DNA of 64,000 nt from Rhopalosiphum padi. Taxonomy: Eukaryota > Arthropoda > Insecta > Hemiptera > Aphididae. Below the pieces are notes generated by a model, which ran no database searches, had not been told where the DNA came from, and saw only the letters and a program-made list of their open reading frames with translations. Of the stretch, positions 1 to 12,365 are shown piece by piece (positions within the stretch are counted from its first letter, which is position 1; each line of letters opens with the position of its first letter). Both the position numbers and the translations under genes were made by a program. The stretch covers positions 44,232,748-44,296,747 of the forward strand of contig NC_083599.1 of the NCBI RefSeq assembly GCF_020882245.1, given 5' to 3'.

Positions 1-573
1 CACACACACGCACACACGATTCGACGTGAAGTATAATGCTTTCGGTACAATAATAATAATAAAGGTGTAGATACCAATGTGGCTATGTATACACATTACA
101 CACTCGGTTATAGTATGCGTATTATTTATGTTTATTTATATATATATATGCATTTTTACACATTAAAATATTTAAAACCTCGACAAGTTCGTGTAAAACG
201 ATTCCCGATGAAACGGCTGTCAATACATTTGAAGTATTATCCGTGTAATAAAACAACTCGCGCGCATAAAACATTCACACACAAGTGTCCAGATACACGG
301 AATATATGTGTCGGATGTGTGTAATTTTCACATAATATGTTTTACGCGCGACTATTAAAATTTATACAAATCTGAGAACGTATAATGATAATAATAATAA
401 AAAAAAAACAGGTTCATCTTTACGCGCATATATATATATATTTGTATGAAACTGATGTTAAAGCAATACAATTGATGGTTATAAATAGTTTATTTTGTTT
501 TATTTTTCATATAACCTATTTTTGTTTTTTTATAACGAAAAAACATTCGTACACGGGGCGTATTTTCATCACC
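1..573. other. AT-rich intergenic DNA at window start
   Basis: Begins in a short CA-rich microsatellite (1-18). Two short plus-strand frames (79-324, 385-579) have no coding features. Confidence 0.6.
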
Positions 574-2119
574 TCATAATATGGACTCGAACCCGTGGCG
601 TAGAATCATATACTCACCGCTTTGATGAACTAACCGGAGATAACTCTGAGGATTAACTACGAAGTTATGATAAATAGAGGTAATATTTGCGTATGCTGAC
701 ATAAAATTAAGAACATTCTCAATCTCTATCACGGAGTGCCATATTTTTCGAACACTACATTTCTCCACTGGCACTTGATTGAATCTAGCGTATGTACTCC
801 GAAATAACGACAACTCAGACTGAGTATTAACTCGAAAAACCTTATTGATATTTTCGTTATAAAAAAGAATATTTCCTAATGCCAATATTAACCACCTCCA
901 CACATCATACCACTTTTCATCATGTAAATTAAGAAAATTATACATAACAAGTGTCCTGAGATGCATCCTTTATTTTTCTCATACTTGCGTCGAATTAGAT
1001 AACTGTTTAACATCCCCAGCATCACGAACCCGCATCAATAGAAGACTTTGTCAAAAGCCAAAAGTTTGACAATTACCATATAAATTCATTAACAACAGAT
1101 TATTATGACTATAACATCATGCTACCTTAACTCTTAAAAAAGCCTTCGGAATATAAAGACTAAAAACTCACTCAAGTATATTGGATTATACGAAAAGCAC
1201 GCTTCACTCACATTTCTTTACATCTCGTTACCTGGTAGTCATTGACTTCGGAATTCTAACTTTTTCAGCAGCACTAGTTGATTTCATAAAGCTAAGGGTT
1301 GCTCTTTCCCATTCCTCACGCTTCAAAGGAAGCCTTTATTTAAAGCATTACAATGTAACTGTTTTTCTACATCTCATAACTAACACACTCCATAACCGGC
1401 GTCACTCTCACTATGAGGCGTAGCTAACAACTTGTTGGTGCGTCCATATCCTCCCATTATAGATAAAGTTAGTAACATAGACAAAAACCGAACTTGCTCT
1501 CGATATGTAGGGTCAATTTATTTATAAATGAATAAAACAAAATCTATACGTATTAAGAAAGTTACCTTAAATTAGGTTAATATAAGATTATGGTAACAGT
1601 AGAACTGGATTTCTTGTTCTTGGTAATGTAACGTTCTATCCGTAAATTTGTCTTAGAGTATAATAAAATTTAATTTTCTTATTCTTGGTATTGGATTGGG
1701 CTACGTGCCTGTATGATGACCATACATTAGTGTAGGTTTGTGGTAGCTTATCTGATGCACGCCAAGCTGCATAGGTATATGAAATCCGTTTCTAAGTTAT
1801 TACAGTTTGTAATATTTACATCGTATAGTTGTGTAATATTTGATCAGACGGCTTCGGTTCAAAATTTTGGAACCATGACAGTATTACAATCTCGGAATGC
1901 TATCCCGACTGGTTAGTCTTCATCCACGTTTAGAACGCGTGAGTATAGGACAAAGTCTATTGTTTTCTTCGTGTGAAAGGCAGAACTTATTAATGATTTC
2001 AATTGGTAAGACCCTTGAAGGTACTTTAAGTTGCTTTCAGTTTGACTCATCCATATGTTAAGAATTTTGATTACGACTGCGTCGATATCACCAGATTCAA
2101 TAAGAAGGCCTAATGTTAG
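574..2119. other. intergenic DNA of mixed composition, no recognised gene
   Basis: Base composition is more even than in the surrounding TA-rich DNA. The only long frame is 966-574 on the minus strand (130 codons, MHLRTLVMYNFLNLHDEKWY...), which I do not recognise and which ends in the tRNA-like fragment. The even composition and the perfect palindrome at 2120 suggest an old repeat insertion. No ends could be identified. Confidence 0.3.
583..633 (-). repeat. tRNA-like sequence, possible tRNA-derived SINE fragment
   Basis: The minus strand contains a B-box-like GGTTCGAGTCC (583-593) and, about 30 bases before it, an A-box-like TAGTTCATCAAAG (621-633), the spacing expected of an internal pol III promoter. 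Between them is GTGAGTATATGATTCTACGCC. A good acceptor-stem pairing is not obvious, so it is unlikely to be a functional tRNA. A 130-codon minus frame (966-574) runs into this sequence, and its last residues are simply its translation. Confidence 0.35.
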
Positions 2120-2175
2120 AGAAAAGCACTTGGATTTTTTGAATATGCATATTCAAAAAATCCAAGTGCTTTTCT
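2120..2175. repeat. perfect 56-bp palindrome
   Basis: The left half, from AGAAAAGCACTTGGATTTTT to its end at ATATG, is followed with no spacer by its exact reverse complement. All 28 pairs match and the centre is ATATG|CATAT. Symmetry breaks at G2119/T2176. Confidence 0.97.
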
Positions 2176-2531
2176 TTTAACCATGGTTAAAACCATAATA
2201 CGTCTAAGTTTTAATTTAAGTATATGTTGTTTAATGAGTGTAATTTTCGTATAAACAATATTCTATACATCCATTTATTAATTAATTAATATTTATAAAT
2301 TATTCATCTATTAATCCGTACTCACATCCTTAGGTACTTATTAGTTATCACTTTAATCCTTAACTCAGCAAGACTAGAATATTGGTGACATTATAAATAA
2401 ACGTACGTTTTTTTCATATTTTGAGGACTTAATTCAAAAATTACAAAAAAAATTTTGGATATATACTTTTTGAGTTATAAGAAGTTTCCTATAAGATATA
2501 GTATCAATCATATCAACAATTATTGTATTGC

Positions 2532-2649
2532 GTATCTGGTGAGATACATTACTTAAAGCTCGTAGTATAAGACTTGTATCTAATGAGATACATTATCAAG
2601 AACTCGTTACCATACTTTGGTGATATCTCAATATATAATACCAAAGTAT
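2532..2649. repeat. 44-bp imperfect tandem duplication followed by a hairpin
   Basis: Copies start at 2532 (GTATCTGGTGAGATACATTA) and 2576 (GTATCTAATGAGATACATTA), both ending in a ...CTCGT-type segment. Each copy contains a small GTATCT/AGATAC hairpin. Immediately after, ATACTTTGGT (2612-2621) pairs exactly with ACCAAAGTAT (2640-2649). Confidence 0.75.
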
Positions 2650-2698
2650 AAAATAATAACACTTAATTTAATCATTGTTTTTCTTATATATAAAAAAT

Positions 2699-2933
2699 AA
2701 CATTGTGACTTCCAACATAGCATAACAAAATAATTATAACTGTTCACAAATTAACAAATTAAAAATATTAACATAAATAGGTTTATAGGAATTTCCTTTT
2801 CTATTAGGTATTATTCATTGAAAACAAAATATATTTAGTTAAGAAAGTTTTAAAAACAATTAAATTTTAAATTTTAAATAACATTGAGACTTCTAACATT
2901 AAAAATATAACAAAATATCCTACTATTACTGTC
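2699..2933. repeat. pair of diverged direct repeats about 181 bp apart
   Basis: AACATTGTGACTTCCAACAT near 2699 and AACATTGAGACTTCTAACAT near 2880 are each followed by similar ATAACAAAAT...ACTGT sequence. An old tandem duplication is likely. Confidence 0.55.
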
Positions 2934-3237
2934 CATACACATATTCTTAACACTATTATTAGTAGGTAATCATCAAACAGCGAAGTGAAGAATGCATTAA
3001 ATATATTAAATGTACATCCTATACGCATATATTTCATTGTTTTAAATTAGAATACCGATTTGCATTTTACCAAACCATTGAAACCATAATAACAAAACGT
3101 GCTCCTCGCTAAAGACATGGGATTAGAAATCAAAATACATTCCATATTAATGGTACTCTTAAAAAAGCGATGTTCACTCATACCGAGGCCCTACAGCACC
3201 TAGTATTTTAATAAACAGAAATGTGAGTATATTATTA

Positions 3238-3600
3238 TTATAAACGTTTTATATTAGAATATAATATATGACAGCTATTACAGCCGTCACTTCGACCGTA
3301 TTTTCGGTCGAAAAAAACACCTTTTTTGGGGTTCGTACGACGTTTTCGGTCGAATGGTCTTTCGAATAAAACGAAAACAAACACTATCGTACGTTTATTA
3401 CACACGTCGGTTTTTGGGCTGTCGCCTCGAAAATCTAATATAATAATGACAACACGTAAAGGTAACAGTACGCCGGGTGTCTGGTATAATATGATGTAAT
3501 ACCGCCCTATACGGTCGAACGCGAGACTGGTAAGGAAAATCTTCGCTATGGTCGTGACGCATATTATAACGCGCGCGCCTGACAAATTAATAACGAATAC
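3238..3600. other. CpG-rich patch in AT-rich intergenic DNA
   Basis: Unusually many CpG dinucleotides for its surroundings. The 12-mer TTTTCGGTCGAA occurs at 3301-3312 and 3343-3354, and ACGGTCGAAC occurs at 3511-3520. A 115-codon minus frame covers the patch but shows no domain. A regulatory element or unannotated noncoding exon is possible. Confidence 0.3.
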
Positions 3601-5592
3601 ATTTACATAAATTGGAATAAGTTAAAAGAGTGATAGAGGGAGGAGAAGAGAGAGAAAATAATAATGAAAAACATTAACTTATTTGAAGTTATCATCCGTC
3701 ATTCGTATATTTAACATTATTGTGTATTTATGTGTGCACATAATATATGAATTTGTACTTTGTATTAGAATACTTGTGTAGTCGTGTGCGTCTAATATAA
3801 TATGTGGAAACGAACACTGATGACACAAACAGTGTAATTCAGTGCAACATTTAATCATGTTTAGCAAAATGCATTTAAACCTTAGAGTAGGTAATCATGA
3901 CTGACATGACTTAGAATAATATGGCCCCACAAAAATATCACACAACTACTACTTGACAAAAGAAACCACCTCCCTATTTATGCTATGGGGTTCATACAAA
4001 CATCAAATTTTATATTTTAACTGAACACTCGTCCATACAACTAAGAAAGATACAGTTTTTAACATCCGGAATAACTGGCCTAATCGTTCAGGATTCAGAC
4101 TCCATCAAATGTATCTTAATGGCCACTATTGTTAATAAGAGCTGTGCTAAAATAAATTCTTTTAGTATTCGCGCAATTTTTTTAGTTTTTTTTTTTTTTA
4201 ATATATAACAAACACTGTTTTATGATTTAAACATCTCCGTATCAAACAATTAAAAAGTTCAATCTTATTTTAATTTCAATAATAATAATTATAATTATAA
4301 TCTTTATTTTACAGACTAAATTTCAGTTAAGTACAAATATATGGTACTTACATTAAATACATATATTTGGATTGCATTAATCAAATATATAACGTAAAAC
4401 AAACAAACAAAATAACTTAAAATATATCAGTAACATATATTTTCTCTTTACAATCGTTTAGTACATACCTATAATAATAATACCTTCATGGTCGTCGGTC
4501 GTTTGGCCATCCATTGATTTTGTTTACAGGGTGTATGCATTATGTATACCGCGCATTTATTGTAATTGGCAGTGTGCGTGTGTTTTCCGCATAATATATA
4601 CAATTTAATATGATGAGCATAAGCGGAAATTGACTCAGAATGAACAGTGAGGGCGCTCTGCGAGGTTATTCCCCTCGTATCTATATAATGATCATACATA
4701 TTATCATGCATTATTGTAATTCGGCACAAGCCTGCAACAGCAGTGTGGATTATATATATATACACTAGATATATGTATGCACTCCCCTATATTATATTAT
4801 TATACCGCTACAGCATTATTAAATTAGTCACAAGTCACGACCAACATTCGCGGACGATTGACATAATAATATTACATTATAAAAGGCACTTTTTATCAAA
4901 CAAACATAATATATAACAGAAAAAAAAATTAAGAAAAAAGTATAAGCGATTAGTAAGCGACTCGTAATCAGGAGCGGACTGGGGTAAAAAAACCACTTGG
5001 ATTTAGGTCTAAAGTAGCTACATCGATATATATATATATATAAACCTTAAAATTATTGGATTCGTGAAGGGCATTCACATAAAGTATAAAAGATAAGTTT
5101 TTATGATTTTAAATGTCTCGAATAAGACGTATCACGACAGTACATCATCGATGTTCTTTTGAGCATTATAAACGAAATATTTACACAGTGACCACATAAC
5201 GAAAAAAAACAATAGGTACACAATATACTCGCAAAACAAAGTATTTATTTCTGATCGACAAAAAATCAACGTAGTCTAAAATTTATATATAGAGGTAGAA
5301 ACCCGAATTTTTAACATAACTTTCGTTTCATAATATTAGTATTAAGTGCACATTAAGAAAGGGTTTTGGAAGATTCGTATTTTAAAGATAAGCTCAAACA
5401 TGAATTTGTTGGTTCACAAAAAAACAATTATAATTTTTTTCATACACAAAGTTACCATTGGTTAGATTGGTAACTTTTCTAAAAATAAAATTCTGTTAAT
5501 TTCATTATTTTGAAATTATGTCATCGCTGAATACTTATACATTTCTATTTTTCAAATATTTCTCAATGTTTATTATTTAAATTTGAACTATA

Positions 5593-5624
5593 TATATGTA
5601 AAAAAGTATACTTTTTTACATATA
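5593..5624. repeat. perfect 32-bp palindrome
   Basis: TATATGTAAAAAAGTA is followed directly by its reverse complement TACTTTTTTACATATA, centred on GTATAC. Confidence 0.95.
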
Positions 5625-5920
5625 CCTATATATCACACTGTATTTTCTTAACACATCGACTAATTGAAATATTCTATAGCGACTTAGAGAATAAATCATG
5701 TCATCATGATATTCAGTCTGGAATTGAATGGTTCAAAACATTAGTAGTACGCATTGTAGAATTAGAAAATTCAGTCCAAATAAATGGTAGAAACAAATTG
5801 TTAGCCGTCATTACATACGTTTCTAAGAAATGGTCACAAAATTCATGTATAAGTGCATGATAAAATAAACTTGAGGATACACTACGGCATGCAATTCGAA
5901 TTTCGGAGCCTTAATTTTTT

Positions 5921-6035
5921 ACCTCCTTCTCTGTCTTTCACTCCTGAGGACCAACGACTTAGGTTACATGTAAATTCTTTTATTATCACTTCTGTATGTA
6001 ATATGTTTAGTAGTGAGTAGGTACTTCTAAAATTT
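5921..6035 (+). repeat. dispersed repeat, copy 1
   Basis: The order of words CCTTCTCTGTCTTTCACTCC, GGACCAACGACTTAGG, AAATTCTTTTATTATCAC and GAGTAGGTACTTCTA recurs, diverged but in order and in the same orientation, at 9521-9632. No coding potential. Confidence 0.6.
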
Positions 6036-7239
6036 AAACAAAATATTAAAAAATAATCATACCAATTATAAACCAGAGCTCATAAATTGGTTCATTTACA
6101 TATCAATAGTATAGTTAATTGTTTTATTGTAAGTATATATTTGAGTAAAAATTTTAAAAGCTCATTAGAACAATATGACGTCTATTATACGAACTACAAT
6201 TTATAGTTGTGGCTACATCTCAGTTAGGTTTACTGGTCCTGGTCATAATATAATGAAATCAAACAATACAAATTAAAAATGTTTTTATCAGCATGTATAA
6301 TAATGAAACTAAATTATTTCTGAAGAAATTTAAATACTTGGTTGTATTTTTTGTAGTGTAAAGCTCTTACGAAAGCAGTCTGGAAGTTCTAATGGCGGAC
6401 TGAACTGATCTACGACAATTATTGGTATGAACTGTATGTGAAGGCTTTACACAACATGATGATCTACTTTGGACTTTGGTGTATTCCGCACAGTTTTTAT
6501 TTATTCAAGTGGTACCTGTGTACCTATAATATGTATAATAACATGGTTCACTTGTACCATTTTTTGTTATTTATTTTTACTTATATAGTGCCCACATAAA
6601 ACATAATTATAATTTATTAAATATAGTTTTAAAATTAGACATGTACACGTCATGACTTATTACATACATTTTAACGTTATAACGATGTATTAATAGACAA
6701 TATTAAGATAATATTATAATAATTGAAATGTCGCGTTGTAGCTTTACCATCTGGTATACCCATCTATACCTATTACATTTTCTTGGCTTATTAATACTCA
6801 ACATTAAATTATTATTTTATTACGAAGAAAAACAATAAAACATATAGGTATACTAAGTAATTGATTTATCAATTTTTATCGTCCGGTTTTTCTTCATCTT
6901 CGTTCGCCTATATCGATTACTATGCTTATTAGTCATTACGTTTTATTTTTCGAATACCATACACTTAATACACCTATAGGTGTATATATACATATATATA
7001 TATATTATTACATATATTATGTGACGTGTATTCAAATATATTTTTTTTATACTTGTTTAAAATATAATATTTTCGAAGAAATAGCAATTTAAATTTTTAA
7101 TTCTTTTTCTGCCCACCACTAGAGGTGCCTAACTTGTAAGCTTGTACACGCACACACATACATGCTATAATATATTCACTCATAATTAGCCATATAAGAG
7201 TTGTTGATGAATACGTAATGTTTAATAATTACACTGTCA

Positions 7240-8260
7240 AAGTCTTTGCTCCGTCGTAGAACCTATACGTGTATGTATATATATATACATAATATAATGT
7301 AGCGGGTACGATATGCGATTGAAATGTGAGATATAAAATATATGATCACGAACGTGTGCGTATACCTATATAGGTTAGGTTATATATATATATCTGTATA
7401 TAGTATATTATATTTTATCATGTATATATGCATATAATACACACGTGTACTGTGTGTACGGTGTGAGAAAATAATGTTATTGCTCGTTAAAAAAAGATAA
7501 ACAAAAAATAAAAATGGTATTTTATTTATGAATTTTTTAAATGATTTTTCGCCCGAGGTGGTTGCGTCACGCACATCATGCGTCTCCGAAATGTATTATA
7601 AATACCGTGCATACCGGGAATAATAATAATAATAAAGTGTACGCGTATAACCGTCGCGCGGCAATGCCTATTTATGGATTTCGACGAGTTTATTAAAACG
7701 GCTCGGTGGTCGTGTTTCTACACGAATATAATAATATAATATATAATGTTGCGTATGTAACACCACTATGTTTATACGACTCGAGCAACAGGGCGAAAAA
7801 AATTACTCAATTAATGTACCGATACAACGACGTTTTACCCGCATGAATATAATAATATTATAATATAGGTATATAGGTGTATAGGTATTATAGGCACTAT
7901 TACGTGTTCGACGTAATTATTAAGTGTGTAATATAATGGGTTAGCTAGGTAGTAGTTCCCCTCGTTACGATGCGATTCTAAATAATAATATTATATACTG
8001 TATATTATTGTGAGCCGAATGTATTGTGCGGGTATATAAGTATATACCTATGTACCGCGCGTCTGTTTTGTACAGAGATCTGGACGTGTTGTGTTATACG
8101 TTTATGTTTCAATTGATTTTTTGCTTTATCGATATAACTATATGGTCGCAGCCCACTTTAATAAACCAGTGTTAACCATATTATATTATACATACATATA
8201 CGTGATATGGATAATACGCGTGAATCAAATTCGAATAATATAATACCGTGTTGCAGGCTT
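7240..8260. other. CpG-richer intergenic patch with TAGGTA/TACCTA words
   Basis: Contains ACCGTCGCGCGGCAATG, TCGACGAGTTT and several CGACG words. Between 7860 and 8060 there are repeated ATAGGTATA-type words. No coding frame of interest. It resembles the candidate regulatory patches around and inside engrailed. Confidence 0.25.
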
Positions 8261-11200
8261 CGTGCATACCTAATTAAATTGTTATAGGTACTATATAAGT
8301 ACCTATTATTATTACATTATCTCTTTTTATATTAATCATTGTATAACAATGTCTAACTATAAATAAATATGTATAGGTAGGTATATAAATAATTACATTT
8401 TTTTTAAATATACATTTCCGTTAAAAAAATAATTTTTAAATATTTCATAGTATTATACTTATTTATAGATATTATATACTACAATTATAGGTGTAGGCAG
8501 TTATTAAAATTATCGTAGTAAATAATTAGTACCTAAATATTTATATCATAGAAACGTACTTATTAGTTATCGGTGTTATCACGATAACATATTATATCAT
8601 ATCATATTTTATCCTAAATTATCGCTGCACGTGAATTGCGACCTGGTGATGTTTAACGACTACACAAATTGCGTCCCAATGTAAAAACATTATTTTCCTT
8701 CCATTTTTCCAAGACTTATTAGGACTGTCAATAAAAAATTATGGCGTTCGACAGGTTAAACATATTGATTTTTGTCGTTGTTATGCAATTAGAAGTAAGC
8801 AAAATGAAAATGTGCCGGTTTAAATTATAGGAGTGTAATATAAAAATTAAAATTAAAAATAATAAAAAAGTTATAAATATAAAATTAAAAAATTAAGAAA
8901 CTGGTAAAAACTTAAATGGTAAACTTCACCTTTTTTTGTGTTCTTGATTCAAACCAACTGTTTAAATTTTCCTCCACCAACTTTGACTTAAATGAAACCT
9001 GCATCCTTTCAATTGAACTGATAGCCACACAATTAATAATAACGATGAGTGTATTGCTTTTTCATATATTCATCAAATATTATTATAAGTGAAAAATTGA
9101 TATTATTTTTTAGAAATTCAGATTTGAGATGTGTAAATGTTTCAGTATAAGTATCTATATTTTTACTAGGAAGTAAAAAAATACCAATAGTATATAATTA
9201 TTGTATTTCAAACCATGGATTGTATCCCACAATGGTTTAAAAATGTGTTTTTAATTGTATATAATGCTGTTTTATGATAATTTATTTCTGTGTATAGTAT
9301 TATGAATATATAGTAATACCCCTTTATTAAAGTTAACCAGGTATAAAACCAATACATTTTTAAAAACTTAAAACTGATTCCTAGATTTTTAAATATTTTT
9401 ATATTATTATGTTAAATTCATAAGATTATCACAAAATGTTTAAACATAGATAATATTTTTTATGGAATAAAATACAATAATAATTCATTAAGGATGTCGT
9501 TTTCCTGGCCATACTTTTTTTTCTTCCATCTCTATCTTTTGCTCCAGAAAACCAACAACTAAGTATTTTACTAGAAAATTCTTTCTCTCTTACTTGAGGG
9601 TATTTGGTAACAAGTAGGTAATTCTAGAAAAATAAAATGAGTTAATTATTATAAATACGTAAAACTAATTAAAATTATAAAAATGATAACTGAAGCGATG
9701 CTACTTGTTTCTTTAAAAAATGCTAAAAACCAGGAAATACGACATCTTTGTCACGACTCGTTCAAGTACATTTTGTATAGCATACTCATTATTATACTCA
9801 TTAGTAAATAACTTTGATACAGAGTTTTTTTTTAATAATCTTTAGGATTACACCCTTCATAGATTTAATAAAATACATATATATCATTAATACTTTACAA
9901 ATTCTAAATTATTAAAAATTTAACCTATAACTTAACTAGTAAGTACTTATATGTATGTGTTTGTCTCGGAAAAGTTTAATTTTTTTATACCATTGGTTTC
10001 CCTGTCAACTGCCAAAATTGCAATATAATATACATTATATTTAAATTTCTTTAGTCATTATCTTAGGGATAACTGTTAATAAATGTTTACCACCCCTCTG
10101 ATATTGATTATACCATAAGACATTTCTCAAGTATGTAAACATAAATATACGAGTAAATTAAGTCTTACAGACTCAGAAGTAAAAATATACCACTAAGTTT
10201 TTTTATTAAATCAACATCAACATTTAGTTGACCATCAAAATCTTAAAATCTCCGTTAGAGTAATTTTTATCAATATCAGAGAAATTATTTGTTGTTGCAA
10301 ATAATATGTTTTATTTATTTTACATTCTTCTGCAGTGCATATATAATAATAAGGATATCTGTAGTTGACAATGTATTATTTTTGAAATAAAAATAATATT
10401 CATAGAACTAAATAATTTAACACATAGCTGATATAAAATAAATTCTGGTTCAACATTGTGCTTTCATCAAATTAGTGAAGCTAAAATATATGTTTTACAT
10501 AATTAATAAATTAATTTAAAAATAGGTAGTACCTTATTTAATTAGCTATTATACTTATTATATTAAATAATAAAATTGTGATTTGTAATTAACATTAAAT
10601 AAAAATATTTTAAATTTTAACAGTGTAAAGATAGAATATAAGCTTTTTACTATTTTTGAAAATCGGAGCTTATTGATTTTTTTTTGCTCTTTCAGATTTG
10701 AATAATTCATGCGCACTGTACAATGCATTGTGGTATCAATGTTCCAGCAATGTTTTATTGGAACATGTAACATCGCAATGCGAGTTTCATAGATGTAAAA
10801 GAAACATTGATGCAACACTTAATACCTCATCCAAGAAATAGCATAATCACATAATTTGAAACATATAATATATTATGTACATTATTTCACTGCGATTGAA
10901 ATGCAATGTGGTGGTCAAGTAATGTGTATGGACTATCAAAAATTACATGCATATATTTTAATATTACGTTGTTATACATTATTTTACTATTGAAATTAAC
11001 ATTCTATAAATGTGTTAAAGTACTATACCACACAATGTTGCAGTGTTGTTATATTGTAACAATATATCATTATATACCTACAGCTTTTAATATAATATTT
11101 TATTTTTTTATATAGGTACTCAACATTGTATTGTAACAATATTTTTTTAAGGTAAATACATTTTTTATTTATTGGATTGAATCAGATTTGGGTCTCATCC

Positions 11201-12365
11201 CCTACCTATTAAATTAGTATTATGAATATATTTTATAGGACTACAGATGACATTTACTTAATCAGTAAATCAGTTAACATAAATTAAAATACACGTTTAA
11301 CGAGAAATATTATATTACATTGATAAATGGATAAATAAAAAAACAATGAGAAATTAATAAATGTTTATACTTTAACTTTTAACTTTGTAGTTAAAAAAAA
11401 AATAATCTTTAATTTTAAGATATGTGGGGAGAAAGTGGGGTATAGTTCCGTACGAGAAGCAAAACTGTATGATAAGTATAGCGAACGGATTTTATTGTAA
11501 ATACATATTTTTATTAGAATGAGATATTTTAAAACTGATAAAAAATGTGTACGATTTAGATCATTCTAATTGAAATAAACCCAAATTTATTTTACATATA
11601 TTTAAGTATAAATAATACATATTTTTGCGTATTTGGTAAATTTATACATATTTTGTACATAATTTAGTAATTATTGACTTTTTCATTTATTTTCGACGAT
11701 GTTTAACAACTACTGCATCGTCTATGAGCCACGAGGGTGCTGTTTTTGAATTGTTTCAATATTTGTTTTATGAAATTATCTATAGCTTAAATTTGTATTC
11801 ATTCGTATAATACTATATATAGTATATAAATATATTAATTTTATAATAATTAAATGTTAATATTTACTTATGTTATTCAATATTTTAGAAATTTTCAAAT
11901 ATACATTTAAATATTTTATTAATCATTATAATATACCATATTATGTTAAGCCTACCACATTTATTTTGTATGTGCAAGTAGTCAACACTTGTATTATATG
12001 CTTATAACATAAACATAAATAGGTAATAATAAAAGTAGTTACATTCACCCCTCCTTCCCACAAAAAATCTACTAAATCAGTATAATATACATAAATTATA
12101 CATAAATTTAAATGGGGAAAAAATAACTAGTCAAAATTGTACATTTTATAAGATTGGGTCATTATTTTTTTTCATATTAGTTTTTATTAGAAATACCTAT
12201 TATACTACAGTTGAACACTTAAAATTACTATAAATTATTTATTAAGTATTATTTATTAGGTGCTGAACTTAATCAGTAAATTTATTACTATTTTAATAAT
12301 TAATATTGTAATTACCATTTGCTTGTCTGAGGCTTGTGAATCAGTGGTTTCTACTAGACTATTAC
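8261..12365. other. AT-rich intergenic stretch without genes
   Basis: Only short frames in TA-rich DNA. Contains the second dispersed-repeat copy (9521-9632) and a CAATG-rich stretch with a small inverted repeat (ATGTTCCA at 10739 and TGGAACAT at 10759). The 96-codon plus frame at 12260-12550 is antisense to the decayed gene fragment. Confidence 0.6.
9521..9632 (+). repeat. dispersed repeat, copy 2
   Basis: CCATCTCTATCTTTTGCTCC, AAACCAACAACTAAG, AAATTCTTTCTCTCTTAC and CAAGTAGGTAATTCTA align with 5921-6035. Family unidentified. Confidence 0.6.

Larger units (their letters stand above)
3601..7239. other. AT-rich intergenic stretch without genes
   Basis: TA-rich DNA with a (TA)n run at about 5026-5042, a perfect palindrome at 5593-5624 and one copy of a dispersed repeat at 5921-6035. 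Open frames are short and patternless. Confidence 0.6.

Noticed and set aside
10739..10766. ATGTTCCA/TGGAACAT inverted repeat
   Set aside because: Arms of eight bases with a 12-base loop are expected by chance at this scale.
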